From Clostridia bacterium (GTDB lineage Bacteria > Bacillota > Clostridia > Christensenellales > Aristaeellaceae): 64,000 nt of DNA. Within the stretch, counting starts at the first letter, position 1. The number at the start of each line of letters is the position of its first letter. Under the pieces are notes generated by a model, which was not told the DNA's origin, ran no database searches, and saw nothing but the letters and a program-made list of their open reading frames with translations. Below, piece by piece: positions 1-8,095 of the stretch. The stretch spans positions 186,001 through 250,000 of the forward strand of contig JAGBEX010000014.1 of NCBI GenBank assembly GCA_017936765.1. The letters run 5' to 3'. The translations under genes and the position numbers were made by a program.

Positions 1-2586
1 ATCGGCGGAGACCCACCACTTCATGAACTCCCATGCGTTCTTCTTCACGGTCTCGTTGTCGGTGGCGATCATCATGCAGCACAGGCCATTGGCGTGGCAG
101 CTGCGGTCGATGGTGCCATCTGCCTGCAGGGTGCCGGGATAGAGGGTGAAGTCCCACAGGCCGCGGATCTCGGGAGCGGAAACGGCCAGGGTGTTGTATA
201 GGCTGTACTGGCCAACGCCGATGGGCATTTCGCCGGAACGGAAGCGGCTCACAAAGTCGAACACGGTGGGCAGGCCATAGTCGTTGTACAGGCTGGTGTA
301 CAGTTCGAAGGCGGCCACGCCCTCTTCGGTGTCGATCACGGTACGGGTCTTGCTATCATTATAGATGGCGCCGCCGTGCTGGTAGATCAGAGCGTTGAAG
401 CCGGACATATCCACGTTGGAGATATCCGGGAAGGGAACGCCCACGGACATATTGTTGCCCTGGATGGTGGGCAGAATGGCGATCAGATCGTCCCAGGTCT
501 GGGGGATCTCCAGGCCCAGGTCGGCCATCACGTCCTCGCGGTAGAACAGAACGGAGAAGAGCTGGGTCTCAGGCAGACCGTAGACGCCTTTGTGTTCGCC
601 GTCGTCGTAGGTGAGGGGATCCAGCGCGCTCTGGTAGAAGGGCTTGGTGACCTCTTCGAAGTCTTCGAACTGGGTCAGGTCTTCCACGGCGTTACGCATA
701 GCGTAGTTCACGGCGAACCAGCCGTCAACGCTCAGCACCACATCAGGGCCGATGCCAGCCATAACAGCGTTCAGGATGGCATCGGGCGCCACCAGCTGCA
801 CGTTGACCTTGATGCCGCTCTCGTGGGTGAAGGTATCGTCGATCATGGTCTTCAGCACGGTGGACTGGTCGCGGCCAGTCACCAGCCAAACCTCGATCAC
901 GTCTTCGGCGTTCTCGTCGTAAACGTCGCCCAGGGAGTTGTAGTCAACGAAGAAGGAGGCCACGCAGGCGCGAACCTCGTGCACGATGCTGGTGAAGAAG
1001 TTGGCGCGCTTCACATCGGGCTTGGCCTTTTCACCGGTGATGATGATCTGGTCAATGTCCAGCTTGGACTCGGCCATGTTCTGCATGGCGGTACCCAGAC
1101 TGGTGATGTTATCCTTGAAGTTGGAGAAGGACTGGGTGATACGCTCGTGGCGATCAACGAACTGCTCCAGCTGCACGGCCAGCGTCTGCGCGGTAGCAAC
1201 GCGGTCGTTCTTCTGGCCGGTGAGCTGCACGGTGTCGTCCACCAGCTTGTACAGGCGCTTGCTCTCCAGCTCCATGGCTTCCATAACTTCAGGATAAACC
1301 TTGGGGATATTGTAGTCGCGGAAGCGGTCGGGGGAAACGCCAGTCAGCACCAGCACCTTTCGGTAGATCTGGTTGAGGCGGTAGATGGAGTTCTCCATAC
1401 CCTTGAGGATGCCGCCCATCTCGCCCAGCGTCACTTCCAGGCGGATGGTGTGCTTGCCGGCGTTAAGATAGAAGCGATAGGGCGTGCCGGATTCGTCGGC
1501 CAGGGTGCGGAGCTGCCACTCGGTGTCATAAGCAAAGGCAACGGAGGACATATCGTCAAAGGGAACCTGGCCGTCCAGATAAATGGTACGGCAAGACAGG
1601 CCGCCACGCTGATAAGTCTGGCGAGCCTTGACAGAAATGTTGTAATAGCCGTCTTCGGGTACTTCAAAATCCCACTCGATCCACTGGCCGGCGGTGTTCC
1701 ACGGGTCGCCGCCGATGTAGTTCAGCACGGTGTGGTACACGTCGTAGGGAACGGTGGAGGGAGAGGCGTGGTCGTAACGGGCATACAGGGAGGGAGAAGA
1801 ACGCGTCTGAGCGTTTTCGCCTTCGATGGTCAGCTGCCACTTCTGTGCCTCGTCGGACATGGCGACCTCGGGCTGAGCCTTCAGGTAGTCCTCGTAGGAC
1901 TGGTAGCCGGTAACAGGCACTAACGTCATGCTGCGGATGATCATAGGCTCGTTAACAGCCTTGAGGGAGAGCTTGTTCTCGCCCTGGGCGAAATAGAACT
2001 GGTAGGGTTCGGTTTCGTAGCCCATGTCGTCGCGGCAATAGGCGGTCTGATACTCGTACTTCTCCTTCTGGGAGGGACGGATATCATTGCCCTGGTTGTC
2101 CTGACGCACCTCGCCTGCATCGATCCACAGGCGGGAGAAACGCAGGGTGTCCGCGCCAGCGAAGGGCAGCACATCGTTGATGTACAGCTCGCGCTCCACG
2201 TCCACACCGCGGGACTCGACGGTGAGGTACTCCAGCTGAACGGCGTACATACCCTCCTGGGGAACGTTGACCGTCCAGGTGGTGTAGTCCTTGTCAGTGG
2301 TGTAGACCTCGGCCGCGCCGGAGGCATCCTGCTGCAGCTTGCCATCGCCCTCGAACGCAGCAATATCGACCGGGATCGCCTCGCTGCCCTTGCTGACGGC
2401 TGCATGAGCCTGCAGATAGGCCTCGTAGGTATCATCACGGCCGATACCGGAAACGTCGGTGGTCAGGTCTGTGCCTTCATACTTGTGATGGAAATCCTGC
2501 GCACCCTGGTTCAGCAGCATAACCGCAGCAATCACGATTGCCACGATCAAAATGCCGACAAGAATACGCCACATTTTTTTCCGCAT
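1..2586 (-). CDS. Membrane-anchored extracellular sugar-binding protein with carbohydrate-binding-like modules (partial)
   Basis: The reading frame is open from an ATG at 2586 to the window edge (at least 862 codons), so the C-terminus is missing. An AGGAG ribosome-binding site lies about 11 bases upstream. Residues 6-26 form one hydrophobic helix without a lipobox Cys. Two beta-rich regions follow (about 75-225 and 255-390) that resemble carbohydrate-binding or galactose-binding folds, then a helical stretch (400-520). From about residue 563 the sequence is a type-1 extracellular solute-binding protein (VIEVWLVTGRD, WDDLIAILPTI, YGLPETQLFSVLFYREDV). By family it captures oligosaccharides for an ABC importer, whose permeases probably lie beyond the left edge. 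The neighbouring xylanase suggests xylo-oligosaccharides, which is inference. Binding proteins are usually 400-550 residues, so this one is unusually long. Confidence 0.85.
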   Translation of the reverse strand, partial: MRKKMWRILVGILIVAIVIAAVMLLNQGAQDFHHKYEGTDLTTDVSGIGRDDTYEAYLQAHAAVSKGSEAIPVDIAAFEGDGKLQQDASGAAEVYTTDKDYTTWTVNVPQEGMYAVQLEYLTVESRGVDVERELYINDVLPFAGADTLRFSRLWIDAGEVRQDNQGNDIRPSQKEKYEYQTAYCRDDMGYETEPYQFYFAQGENKLSLKAVNEPMIIRSMTLVPVTGYQSYEDYLKAQPEVAMSDEAQKWQLTIEGENAQTRSSPSLYARYDHASPSTVPYDVYHTVLNYIGGDPWNTAGQWIEWDFEVPEDGYYNISVKARQTYQRGGLSCRTIYLDGQVPFDDMSSVAFAYDTEWQLRTLADESGTPYRFYLNAGKHTIRLEVTLGEMGGILKGMENSIYRLNQIYRKVLVLTGVSPDRFRDYNIPKVYPEVMEAMELESKRLYKLVDDTVQLTGQKNDRVATAQTLAVQLEQFVDRHERITQSFSNFKDNITSLGTAMQNMAESKLDIDQIIITGEKAKPDVKRANFFTSIVHEVRACVASFFVDYNSLGDVYDENAEDVIEVWLVTGRDQSTVLKTMIDDTFTHESGIKVNVQLVAPDAILNAVMAGIGPDVVLSVDGWFAVNYAMRNAVEDLTQFEDFEEVTKPFYQSALDPLTYDDGEHKGVYGLPETQLFSVLFYREDVMADLGLEIPQTWDDLIAILPTIQGNNMSVGVPFPDISNVDMSGFNALIYQHGGAIYNDSKTRTVIDTEEGVAAFELYTSLYNDYGLPTVFDFVSRFRSGEMPIGVGQYSLYNTLAVSAPEIRGLWDFTLYPGTLQADGTIDRSCHANGLCCMMIATDNETVKKNAWEFMKWWVSAD

Positions 2587-2659
2587 AAGCTCGCCACTCC
2601 TGTTTCATTGATGTTTCCATCAAATTGATAGAACGGTGTATTTCAACACGCCATATAAT

Positions 2660-2697
2660 GCCAACCCCCGTTTTCCTGCATAGGGACGGGGGTTGGC
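2660..2697 (-). promoter_or_regulatory. GC-rich stem-loop in the 5' leader of the sugar-binding protein gene
   Basis: A perfect 12-bp inverted repeat, GCCAACCCCCGT (2660-2671) and ACGGGGGTTGGC (2686-2697), with a 14-nt loop. It would start about 16 nt after the predicted transcription start and ends about 74 nt before the start codon. No U-run follows on either strand, so it does not look like a normal intrinsic terminator. It may stabilise the mRNA or serve as a regulator site. Confidence 0.6.
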
Positions 2698-2719
2698 AGT
2701 ACATAGCGAATGTATATTT

Positions 2720-2748
2720 ATTATAGGTTTTCAAGCTATATCTGTCAA
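2720..2748 (-). promoter_or_regulatory. Consensus sigma-A promoter for the sugar-binding protein gene
   Basis: On the minus strand TTGACA (2748-2743) and TATAAT (2725-2720) are separated by exactly 17 bp, a perfect match to the vegetative consensus. The expected start near 2713 gives a leader of about 127 nt before the ATG at 2586. A promoter this strong for a catabolic gene would normally need repression or leader control. Confidence 0.8.
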
Positions 2749-3349
2749 TAACACCGGGTAGTTTTTATAAGTATTTAACATAATCGTCACCTAACAGGAT
2801 GTTAACCAGTTAAGCATGGCAATTGTAAATCCTTTCAAAAGAGGTCAGTCGATTTTCGGTGAATGAACACAATATACAGGTAGGAATACGGAAGATTGAA
2901 AATGAGAAAGCGGACAATTTCCAACTGCTCAGGGACAAAAAACGCTGAAAGCAAGGAAAATCGGGCGTTGGAAACAATTGCAGGAAAACCGACCATGGTA
3001 TGGTTTTGCAAAAAATCTGACTAATACTGCACAAGAAGTTGCATTGGATTAAAATAAAGCTTATGCAGAGAAGAACAGACTAATGGTCGGTTTTCGCAAA
3101 TATTGGGGAATAAAAACGGATTTTTGAAGAAAAATGAACAATCATGAGAAGTTGTGAATAAAAATGTTGATTTATGAATAATTTATTACAAAAAGGTTGA
3201 ATGAATGGAAGGAACAAGTACATTGTGTGATGTTTTCAAACAAAAGACACATGATAATCAAATCATGCGACAAATAGTGCTTGAAGAAAAAAGCAATATA
3301 TGATAAGATGGATGCAGAAAACCAATCATCCGCAAATGAGGGATGCCGA
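2749..3349. other. AT-rich intergenic regulatory region between the sugar-binding protein and AraC genes
   Basis: About 600 bp with no convincing gene on either strand and clearly lower GC than its neighbours. It contains a 13-bp element GAAAACCGACCAT at 2984-2996 and its exact inverse at 3083-3095. Weaker relatives with a GAAAATCG core occur near 2848-2860 (inverted) and 2957-2965. A possible promoter for the AraC gene is TTGAAG (3281-3286) with TAAGAT (3304-3309) at 17-bp spacing. These are candidate operators for the adjacent AraC regulator. Confidence 0.5.
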
Positions 3350-4282
3350 ATGAAGAAGCAACGTTTGATAACACCGCAGAACCGGAGCATGTTTGAATCG
3401 GGCTACCGGGTGATGCAGGGTGAGCAGGAGTTTGTGACCTACCGGGAGAACAGCACCATCCGCGTCTGGTATGGAGCTGTGCCGGATAGCTACAGCGAAC
3501 ATATGCATTCCTCTGTGGAGGTGATCCTGCCGCACCAGGGCGAGTGCTTCTGCACCATCAACGGCGTGGAGTACACGGTACGGGATACGGAGGTCATGTT
3601 CATTCCACCGGACACGCCTCACACGCTGAGCATGGGGGAAGGCAGTGCTCGCAACCTGATCCTGTTTGACCTGGAAGCGTTGGCCGGACTGCGGGGCTTC
3701 TCCGCCATTCAGCCCATGGCGCAGGACGTGATCCACCTGACCCAGGAATCCGCTGTGTGCAGCGAGGTGCGTACCCTGCTGTTTGAAATGACCAATCAGT
3801 ATTACGCCAGGCCGCAGCTCATCAATCTGATTTGCTATGCGTATCTTTTGCGGATCTATGTGCTGATGGGTACGGAATACCTTTCTCAGCATACGGATGC
3901 GCCGGAGGTCGCGCAGCGCCGGGAGGATAACTCCTGGGGGGCCATCAACCGCGTGGTGGAGTATATCAACAAGAGCTATGCCGAACCCATCACCCTGGAC
4001 AGCATCGCCAGCGTGGCAGGCTTCTCCAAGTATTACTTCTCCCGGCTGTTTACCAAGTACACGGGTACATCCTTCTCGCAATATCTGCTGCGCAAGCGCA
4101 TTGCGGTGGCTTCCCACCTGCTGTGCAACACCAGCTTGCCCATTGTGCAGGTGTCCATGCAGTCGGGCTTCAGCAGCCTGAGTACCTTTAACAGGACGTT
4201 TAAGGAGATCCATGGCTGTACACCCACCGAGTACCGTGCGATCTACGAGAAAACGCAGCCCGCGGAGCATCAGCACGAATAA
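3350..4282 (+). CDS. AraC-family transcriptional regulator with N-terminal cupin
   Basis: A 310-residue regulator. Residues about 20-110 form a cupin-like sensor domain (HMHSSVEVILPHQGECFC, then VMFIPPDTPHTLSMGEG). Residues about 205-305 carry the double helix-turn-helix (DSIASVAGFSKYYFSRLF, then SLPIVQVSMQSGFSSLSTFN and PTEYRAIY). The ATG at 3350 preceded by GAGGG is preferred over an upstream TTG at 3281, because the extra 23 residues look non-coding. It converges on the xylanase gene and is transcribed away from the sugar-binding protein gene, so control of xylan use is a reasonable inference. The ligand is unknown. Confidence 0.88.
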   Translation: MKKQRLITPQNRSMFESGYRVMQGEQEFVTYRENSTIRVWYGAVPDSYSEHMHSSVEVILPHQGECFCTINGVEYTVRDTEVMFIPPDTPHTLSMGEGSARNLILFDLEALAGLRGFSAIQPMAQDVIHLTQESAVCSEVRTLLFEMTNQYYARPQLINLICYAYLLRIYVLMGTEYLSQHTDAPEVAQRREDNSWGAINRVVEYINKSYAEPITLDSIASVAGFSKYYFSRLFTKYTGTSFSQYLLRKRIAVASHLLCNTSLPIVQVSMQSGFSSLSTFNRTFKEIHGCTPTEYRAIYEKTQPAEHQHE

Positions 4283-4290
4283 GCGAATAC

Positions 4291-4332
4291 ACAAAGAAGA
4301 CCGCTGAAGCATTTGCCTCAGCGGTTCTTTGT
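4291..4332. terminator. Bidirectional terminator between the AraC regulator and xylanase
   Basis: An interrupted stem pairs ACAAAGAA and CCGCTGA (4291-4307) with TCAGCGG and TTCTTTGT (4318-4332). The arms are U-rich at their outer ends on both strands. It sits between two convergent genes. Confidence 0.7.
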
Positions 4333-4340
4333 TGTGTGGT

Positions 4341-5861
4341 TTACTCGGCCTTGGGCTGCACCAGCTCAACAATGGAATCAAAGGCGAACTTGGGGCGAGC
4401 CTTGGCATCGAACAGCAGGGGGTAATTGCTGGCCTTCCAGCTCAGGTCGTCGGTGACGCCCCAGACCTGTACGGCATCGATATGCTCCGCGTATTCCATA
4501 AAGATCTGGAACAGGGCGACATAGCGATAGGCCTGGGTGCGCAGCTGCACCTCGCTGTTGTTGTCAATGGCCACATCCAGCTCGCTCACACGCAGGCGAA
4601 GCCCCTTGGCGGAGATCTCCTGCATGGCAGCGCGGATGCGGGAGGGCAGCGGCGTGGTGGCGCCATAGTGAGCCTGGAAGCCGTAGCCATCGATATTGCC
4701 ATCAGCAATAAGGCTGTCCAGCAGCTTGCTGATGCCGATGAGCTTCATCTGCTCGGGGGTGTTGTAGTCGTTGTAATAGAGCTTGGTGCCTTCGGGGGCG
4801 TACTTGCGGGCGATCTCAAAGGCGCGGTTGACGAAATCATCGCCCACGACCTTCGTCCAGTTGGACTCACGCAGCGCGCCGTTGCTATCGTTGATGGCCT
4901 CGTTCACCACGTCCCAGGAGACGATAACGCCGGGGTAGTTGGCTTCCATGTATTCCATGATGAGACGGACGTAATTGTCCAGACGGGCCAGCATGACCTC
5001 GCGGCTGACAAAGGTGCCGCTGGAGCTGTAGCCCTCGCGGAAGAAGGCCTCGGGGGTCTGGCTGTGCCACACCAGCACGTGACCATGCACCTTGATGCCG
5101 TTCTTCTGGCAATAGTCCAGCAAGGGCTTGGCATTGTCGAACTTCACGGCAACGGCAGTGGGGTCTTCCTTCGCCAGCTTGCGGGAGGCGGCAATGTCCA
5201 GCACAAAGTCGGGCTTCAGCTCGTTGCCGGGGGTGAGAATGTTGAACTGGCTGGCATAGAAGTCCATGCGCTTTTCGTCAAGGGTTTCGCTCTTGGTGGT
5301 GGCGGCACCCAGGTCGAAGTAGGGCGCGTACAGGTCCTTCAAGGAAGGCAGCGTGTTGTCAAAAACGATCTCGTCCAGCTCCACATTGAAGTTGCGCATG
5401 GAGAAATCGGTGGTGCCGAAATTGACGGTCTCCACATAGAGAATATAGTTATCGTAGTTGGAGGGTGTGTAGGTGGCGGAAATGGTGGTCCACTCGCCGG
5501 GCTTGGCCTTGGCACGGGCGATGTTCTCGTAGGATTCCAAGCCGTTCTTGGAATGGGCGGCAGAGATCATCAGCTCGAAGGCCTCGGCGGCATCGTGCTT
5601 CACTTCAACGGAGACGGTGTACTTCTTGCCAGCGACCAGCGGGAAGTCGCGGCCGGGGGAGTTCCAGGTGGCGGTGCGGCCGGTGATGGTCAGCGCGCCA
5701 TCAGCCACGGAAATGGATGCCTCGCCGGTGCTGCGGGCATACCAACCATCGGTACCCTGGGAAAAGTCGGATGCATAGCTGCGGAAGACTTCTTCTTCGG
5801 CCAGGGCAAAGGCGGGCAGAGCCAGCACCAGCGCAAGCAGAAGGGCAACAAGCTTCTTCAT
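4341..5861 (-). CDS. Secreted endo-1,4-beta-xylanase, GH10, with N-terminal carbohydrate-binding module
   Basis: A 506-residue enzyme. The ATG at 5861 is preceded by AAGAAGG and starts a signal peptide (MKKLVALLLALVLALPAFALA). Residues about 25-165 are a beta-sandwich resembling CBM4/9/22 modules. The rest is a GH10 barrel: NELKPD, HGHVLVWHSQTP, WDVVNEAIND with the acid/base Glu, and RVSELDVAID with the nucleophile Glu. GH10 enzymes cut the beta-1,4 backbone of xylan. No sortase motif or SLH domain is visible, so the enzyme is probably released. It has its own promoter and a terminator shared with the AraC gene. Confidence 0.95.
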   Translation of the reverse strand: MKKLVALLLALVLALPAFALAEEEVFRSYASDFSQGTDGWYARSTGEASISVADGALTITGRTATWNSPGRDFPLVAGKKYTVSVEVKHDAAEAFELMISAAHSKNGLESYENIARAKAKPGEWTTISATYTPSNYDNYILYVETVNFGTTDFSMRNFNVELDEIVFDNTLPSLKDLYAPYFDLGAATTKSETLDEKRMDFYASQFNILTPGNELKPDFVLDIAASRKLAKEDPTAVAVKFDNAKPLLDYCQKNGIKVHGHVLVWHSQTPEAFFREGYSSSGTFVSREVMLARLDNYVRLIMEYMEANYPGVIVSWDVVNEAINDSNGALRESNWTKVVGDDFVNRAFEIARKYAPEGTKLYYNDYNTPEQMKLIGISKLLDSLIADGNIDGYGFQAHYGATTPLPSRIRAAMQEISAKGLRLRVSELDVAIDNNSEVQLRTQAYRYVALFQIFMEYAEHIDAVQVWGVTDDLSWKASNYPLLFDAKARPKFAFDSIVELVQPKAE

Positions 5862-5895
5862 GAACAGACCTTCTTTCTCTTGGGTTCTTGTAATG

Positions 5896-5924
5896 ATTAT
5901 AGCATGAACAGCTGAGTTTGTCTT
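5896..5924 (-). promoter_or_regulatory. Xylanase promoter
   Basis: Minus-strand AAGACA (5924-5919) and TATAAT (5901-5896) with a 17-bp spacer, about 35 bp upstream of the xylanase ATG. A GAACA and TGTTC pair brackets the -35 and spacer region and could be an operator. Confidence 0.6.
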
Positions 5925-5997
5925 GTTCAATTCATGTGATGGTATGGGTATTTTTTGCGCCTGCGAACGGTAAAGTTCACAACGCGTTCAAATTCAG

Positions 5998-6026
5998 TTT
6001 ACATTTGCCGGATAAAATGGTATATG
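5998..6026 (+). promoter_or_regulatory. Promoter of the chaperone operon
   Basis: TTTACA (5998-6003), 17 bp, TATATG (6021-6026), upstream of the zinc-ribbon gene. No CIRCE inverted repeat (TTAGCACTC...GAGTGCTAA) was found nearby, so control by HrcA is not indicated. Confidence 0.5.
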
Positions 6027-6062
6027 TAAATAGATTGCTATTTTGAAGGGATGTTGATTGTC

Positions 6063-6476
6063 ATGTCGTTCTTCGGCAAGATCAAAATGGCGCTGGCGCG
6101 CTTTATGCAGGGCCGTAATGGTGTGGACAACCTGGGTTTTGCGGCGCTGTGGGGTGGGTTGATCATCAGCTTGCTGGACAGCTTTGTTAGCACGGGGCTG
6201 CTCTATATGCTTGGGATGGCGCTGTACATCTATGCACTCTGGCGCATGATGTCCCGCAATGTGTACAAGCGGGCAGAGGAAAACCGCAAGTATGTGACCA
6301 CGGTAGAGGGCATCCGCACGAAGGTGAAGCAGTTCTTCCTGCGGGTGAAGAATTCCAAGGAGTACAAGTACTTCAAGTGTCCGCAATGCAAGGTGCTGAT
6401 CCGCCTGAAGCGGGGCAGCGGCGCGAAGGTGATCCATTGCCCCAAGTGCGGATGCGAATTCAACCAGAAGGCCTGA
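6063..6476 (+). CDS. Small membrane protein with C-terminal zinc ribbon
   Basis: A 137-residue protein. One or two hydrophobic helices lie at about residues 27-62, followed by a basic linker. A C-terminal zinc ribbon has the pattern CPQC...CPKCGCEF. The ATG at 6063 lies 12 nt after GAAGGG; an in-frame ATG at 6051 abuts that site and is less likely. It is the first gene of the operon with the DUF5685, J-protein and Hsp70 genes. The function is not known; the ribbon faces the cytosol by the positive-inside rule and could bind nucleic acid or a client protein. Confidence 0.75.
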   Translation: MSFFGKIKMALARFMQGRNGVDNLGFAALWGGLIISLLDSFVSTGLLYMLGMALYIYALWRMMSRNVYKRAEENRKYVTTVEGIRTKVKQFFLRVKNSKEYKYFKCPQCKVLIRLKRGSGAKVIHCPKCGCEFNQKA

Positions 6477-6489
6477 TGGGAGAAGAACC

Positions 6490-7323
6490 GTGTTCGGATA
6501 TGTGCGAGCCAATGTGGCGGATATGGCGGAAGCCGAAAAGACCCGCTACCGTGCCTTTTACTGCGGGCTGTGCAGGGCGCTGAAGGAGCGCCACGGCCAG
6601 CTGGGCAGGCTGGGCCTGACCTATGATATGACGTTCCTTACCATCTTCCTGTCTTCATTATATGAACCGGAGGAAGAGCAGGGAGAGATGCGCTGCGTGA
6701 CCCATCCGGCCAAGCCTCATGGGTATGTGTGCAACGAGGTTTCCGCTTATGCGGCGGACATGACCATCGCCCTGACCTGGCACAAGTGCATGGACGACTG
6801 GCAGGACGATGGCAAGCGCACCCGCAAGGCCTATGCAGATCTGCTGCAGAAGGCCTATGATCGCGTGAAGGTGCAATGGCCGCGGCAGACGCGGTGCATT
6901 GAGGAAAGCATGGCTGCGTTGAGCGAAGTGGAGCAAAGGCGGGATGCCTCGCCGGATGCGGCGGCGAACTGCTTCGGCAGGCTGATGGCAGAGTTGTTTG
7001 TGATGCGGGAGGACTACTGGCAGAACTCTCTGCGGAGCTTCGGCATGGCGCTGGGCCGGTATGTGTATCTGGCAGATGCAGCCTGTGATGCCGACAAGGA
7101 TAAGCAGTCCGGCAGCTATAACCCGGTGGTTTTGATGGGGAAGCAGCCGGAGGACATGCGGGAATACCTGATGCAGTCGCTGGGGGTGGCCTCCCAGGCC
7201 TTTGAGGCGCTGCCGCTGGTGCAGGATGAGAGCATATTGCGGAACATACTGTATTCCGGCATATGGCAGAGCTACAACGAAATGATCGAAAAGCGGAAGG
7301 ATGGGGACAAGCGTGGTAGATGA
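6490..7323 (+). CDS. DUF5685 family protein
   Basis: A 277-residue soluble, mostly helical protein starting at GTG 6490 after GGGAG. The N-terminus (MFGYVRAN and YCGLCRALKERHG) and the later block DAACDADKDKQSGSYNPV match what I recall of DUF5685. Conserved Cys, His and Asp residues would suit a metal site, but no activity is established. It overlaps the J-protein start and is cotranscribed with an Hsp70 pair, so a chaperone-linked role is plausible. Confidence 0.75.
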   Translation: MFGYVRANVADMAEAEKTRYRAFYCGLCRALKERHGQLGRLGLTYDMTFLTIFLSSLYEPEEEQGEMRCVTHPAKPHGYVCNEVSAYAADMTIALTWHKCMDDWQDDGKRTRKAYADLLQKAYDRVKVQWPRQTRCIEESMAALSEVEQRRDASPDAAANCFGRLMAELFVMREDYWQNSLRSFGMALGRYVYLADAACDADKDKQSGSYNPVVLMGKQPEDMREYLMQSLGVASQAFEALPLVQDESILRNILYSGIWQSYNEMIEKRKDGDKRGR

Positions 7324-8083
7324 TCCTTACAAGGTGCTGGGGCTTTCCCAGGGGGCGACGCAGGAAGAGATCAAGCGTGCCTACCGCAAGAAGGCCAAGG
7401 AGTGCCACCCTGACCTACATCCCAACGATCCAACGGCGGAGCGGCGGATGAACGAGGTCAACGAGGCCTATGATATGCTGATGAACCCGGACAAGTATGC
7501 CCAGCGCCGCGCCCAGCAGCAGGCACAGCAGCAATACAGCCAGCAGTATAATCCCTATGGTCAGCGTACCTATGGGGGATATACCAACCAGCAGAGCTAC
7601 GGCGGGCAGCAGCAATCCGGCGGCTATGGCGGCTGGAGCAGCGACTTCGGTTTTGGGTTTGATGATTTCTTCGGTTTCGGTGGAGGATACAACACCACCG
7701 TGCAGCCGCCCAGGGAAATTCCCAGCGACAGCCCGCAGATCCGGCAGATCATCTTTGACATCAACCAGCGGAATTATCAGATGGCCATCAATCGATTGCA
7801 GAACATCCCCAGCACGGGACGCAATGCCAGGTGGTACTACCTCTATGGCGTGGCCAACCACGGCGCGGGGAATACCATTGCCGCCACGGAGAACATGCAG
7901 CGGGCGGTGCAGATGGATCCCAACAATCAGCTGTATCACACGCTGCTGCGCCAGTACCGACAGGCGGGACAGACCTACGAGACCAATGCCCACGGCTACA
8001 ACACCTGGGCCATGGATCCCAGCAGGCTGTGCATGAACCTGTGCCTGTTGCAAATGTTCTGCGGCTTTTGCAGATGCTGTTAA
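7313..8083 (+). CDS. J-domain co-chaperone with C-terminal Cys cluster
   Basis: A 256-residue protein. Residues 2-65 are a J domain with the HPD motif (CHPDLHPND), which stimulates Hsp70 ATPase activity. A Gln/Gly/Tyr-rich linker follows (about 70-125), then a short helical TPR-like region (about 135-215). The C-terminus is Cys-rich, CMNLCLLQMFCGFCRCC. It lacks the DnaJ zinc-finger and substrate domains, so it is a specialised J protein. The GTG at 7313 is chosen because it gives MVDDPYKVLG, the usual start; an ATG at 7301 is possible. It overlaps the DUF5685 gene by 11 bp and is followed at 13 bp by the Hsp70 gene. Confidence 0.85.
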   Translation: MVDDPYKVLGLSQGATQEEIKRAYRKKAKECHPDLHPNDPTAERRMNEVNEAYDMLMNPDKYAQRRAQQQAQQQYSQQYNPYGQRTYGGYTNQQSYGGQQQSGGYGGWSSDFGFGFDDFFGFGGGYNTTVQPPREIPSDSPQIRQIIFDINQRNYQMAINRLQNIPSTGRNARWYYLYGVANHGAGNTIAATENMQRAVQMDPNNQLYHTLLRQYRQAGQTYETNAHGYNTWAMDPSRLCMNLCLLQMFCGFCRCC

Positions 8084-8095
8084 GGAGAACGTATT

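Noticed and set aside
376..1923. Plus-strand open frame of 515 codons
   Set aside because: It is antisense to the sugar-binding protein gene, whose frame is intact on minus. The translation is rich in His, Gly and Val, typical of shadow frames in GC-rich DNA.
2810..3390. Short minus-strand frames in the AT-rich gap
   Set aside because: No ribosome-binding sites, Phe/Ser/Cys-rich translations, and no continuity with a family. The region looks regulatory.
5930..6062. CIRCE heat-shock operator for the Hsp70 operon
   Set aside because: The TTAGCACTC...GAGTGCTAA repeat is absent.
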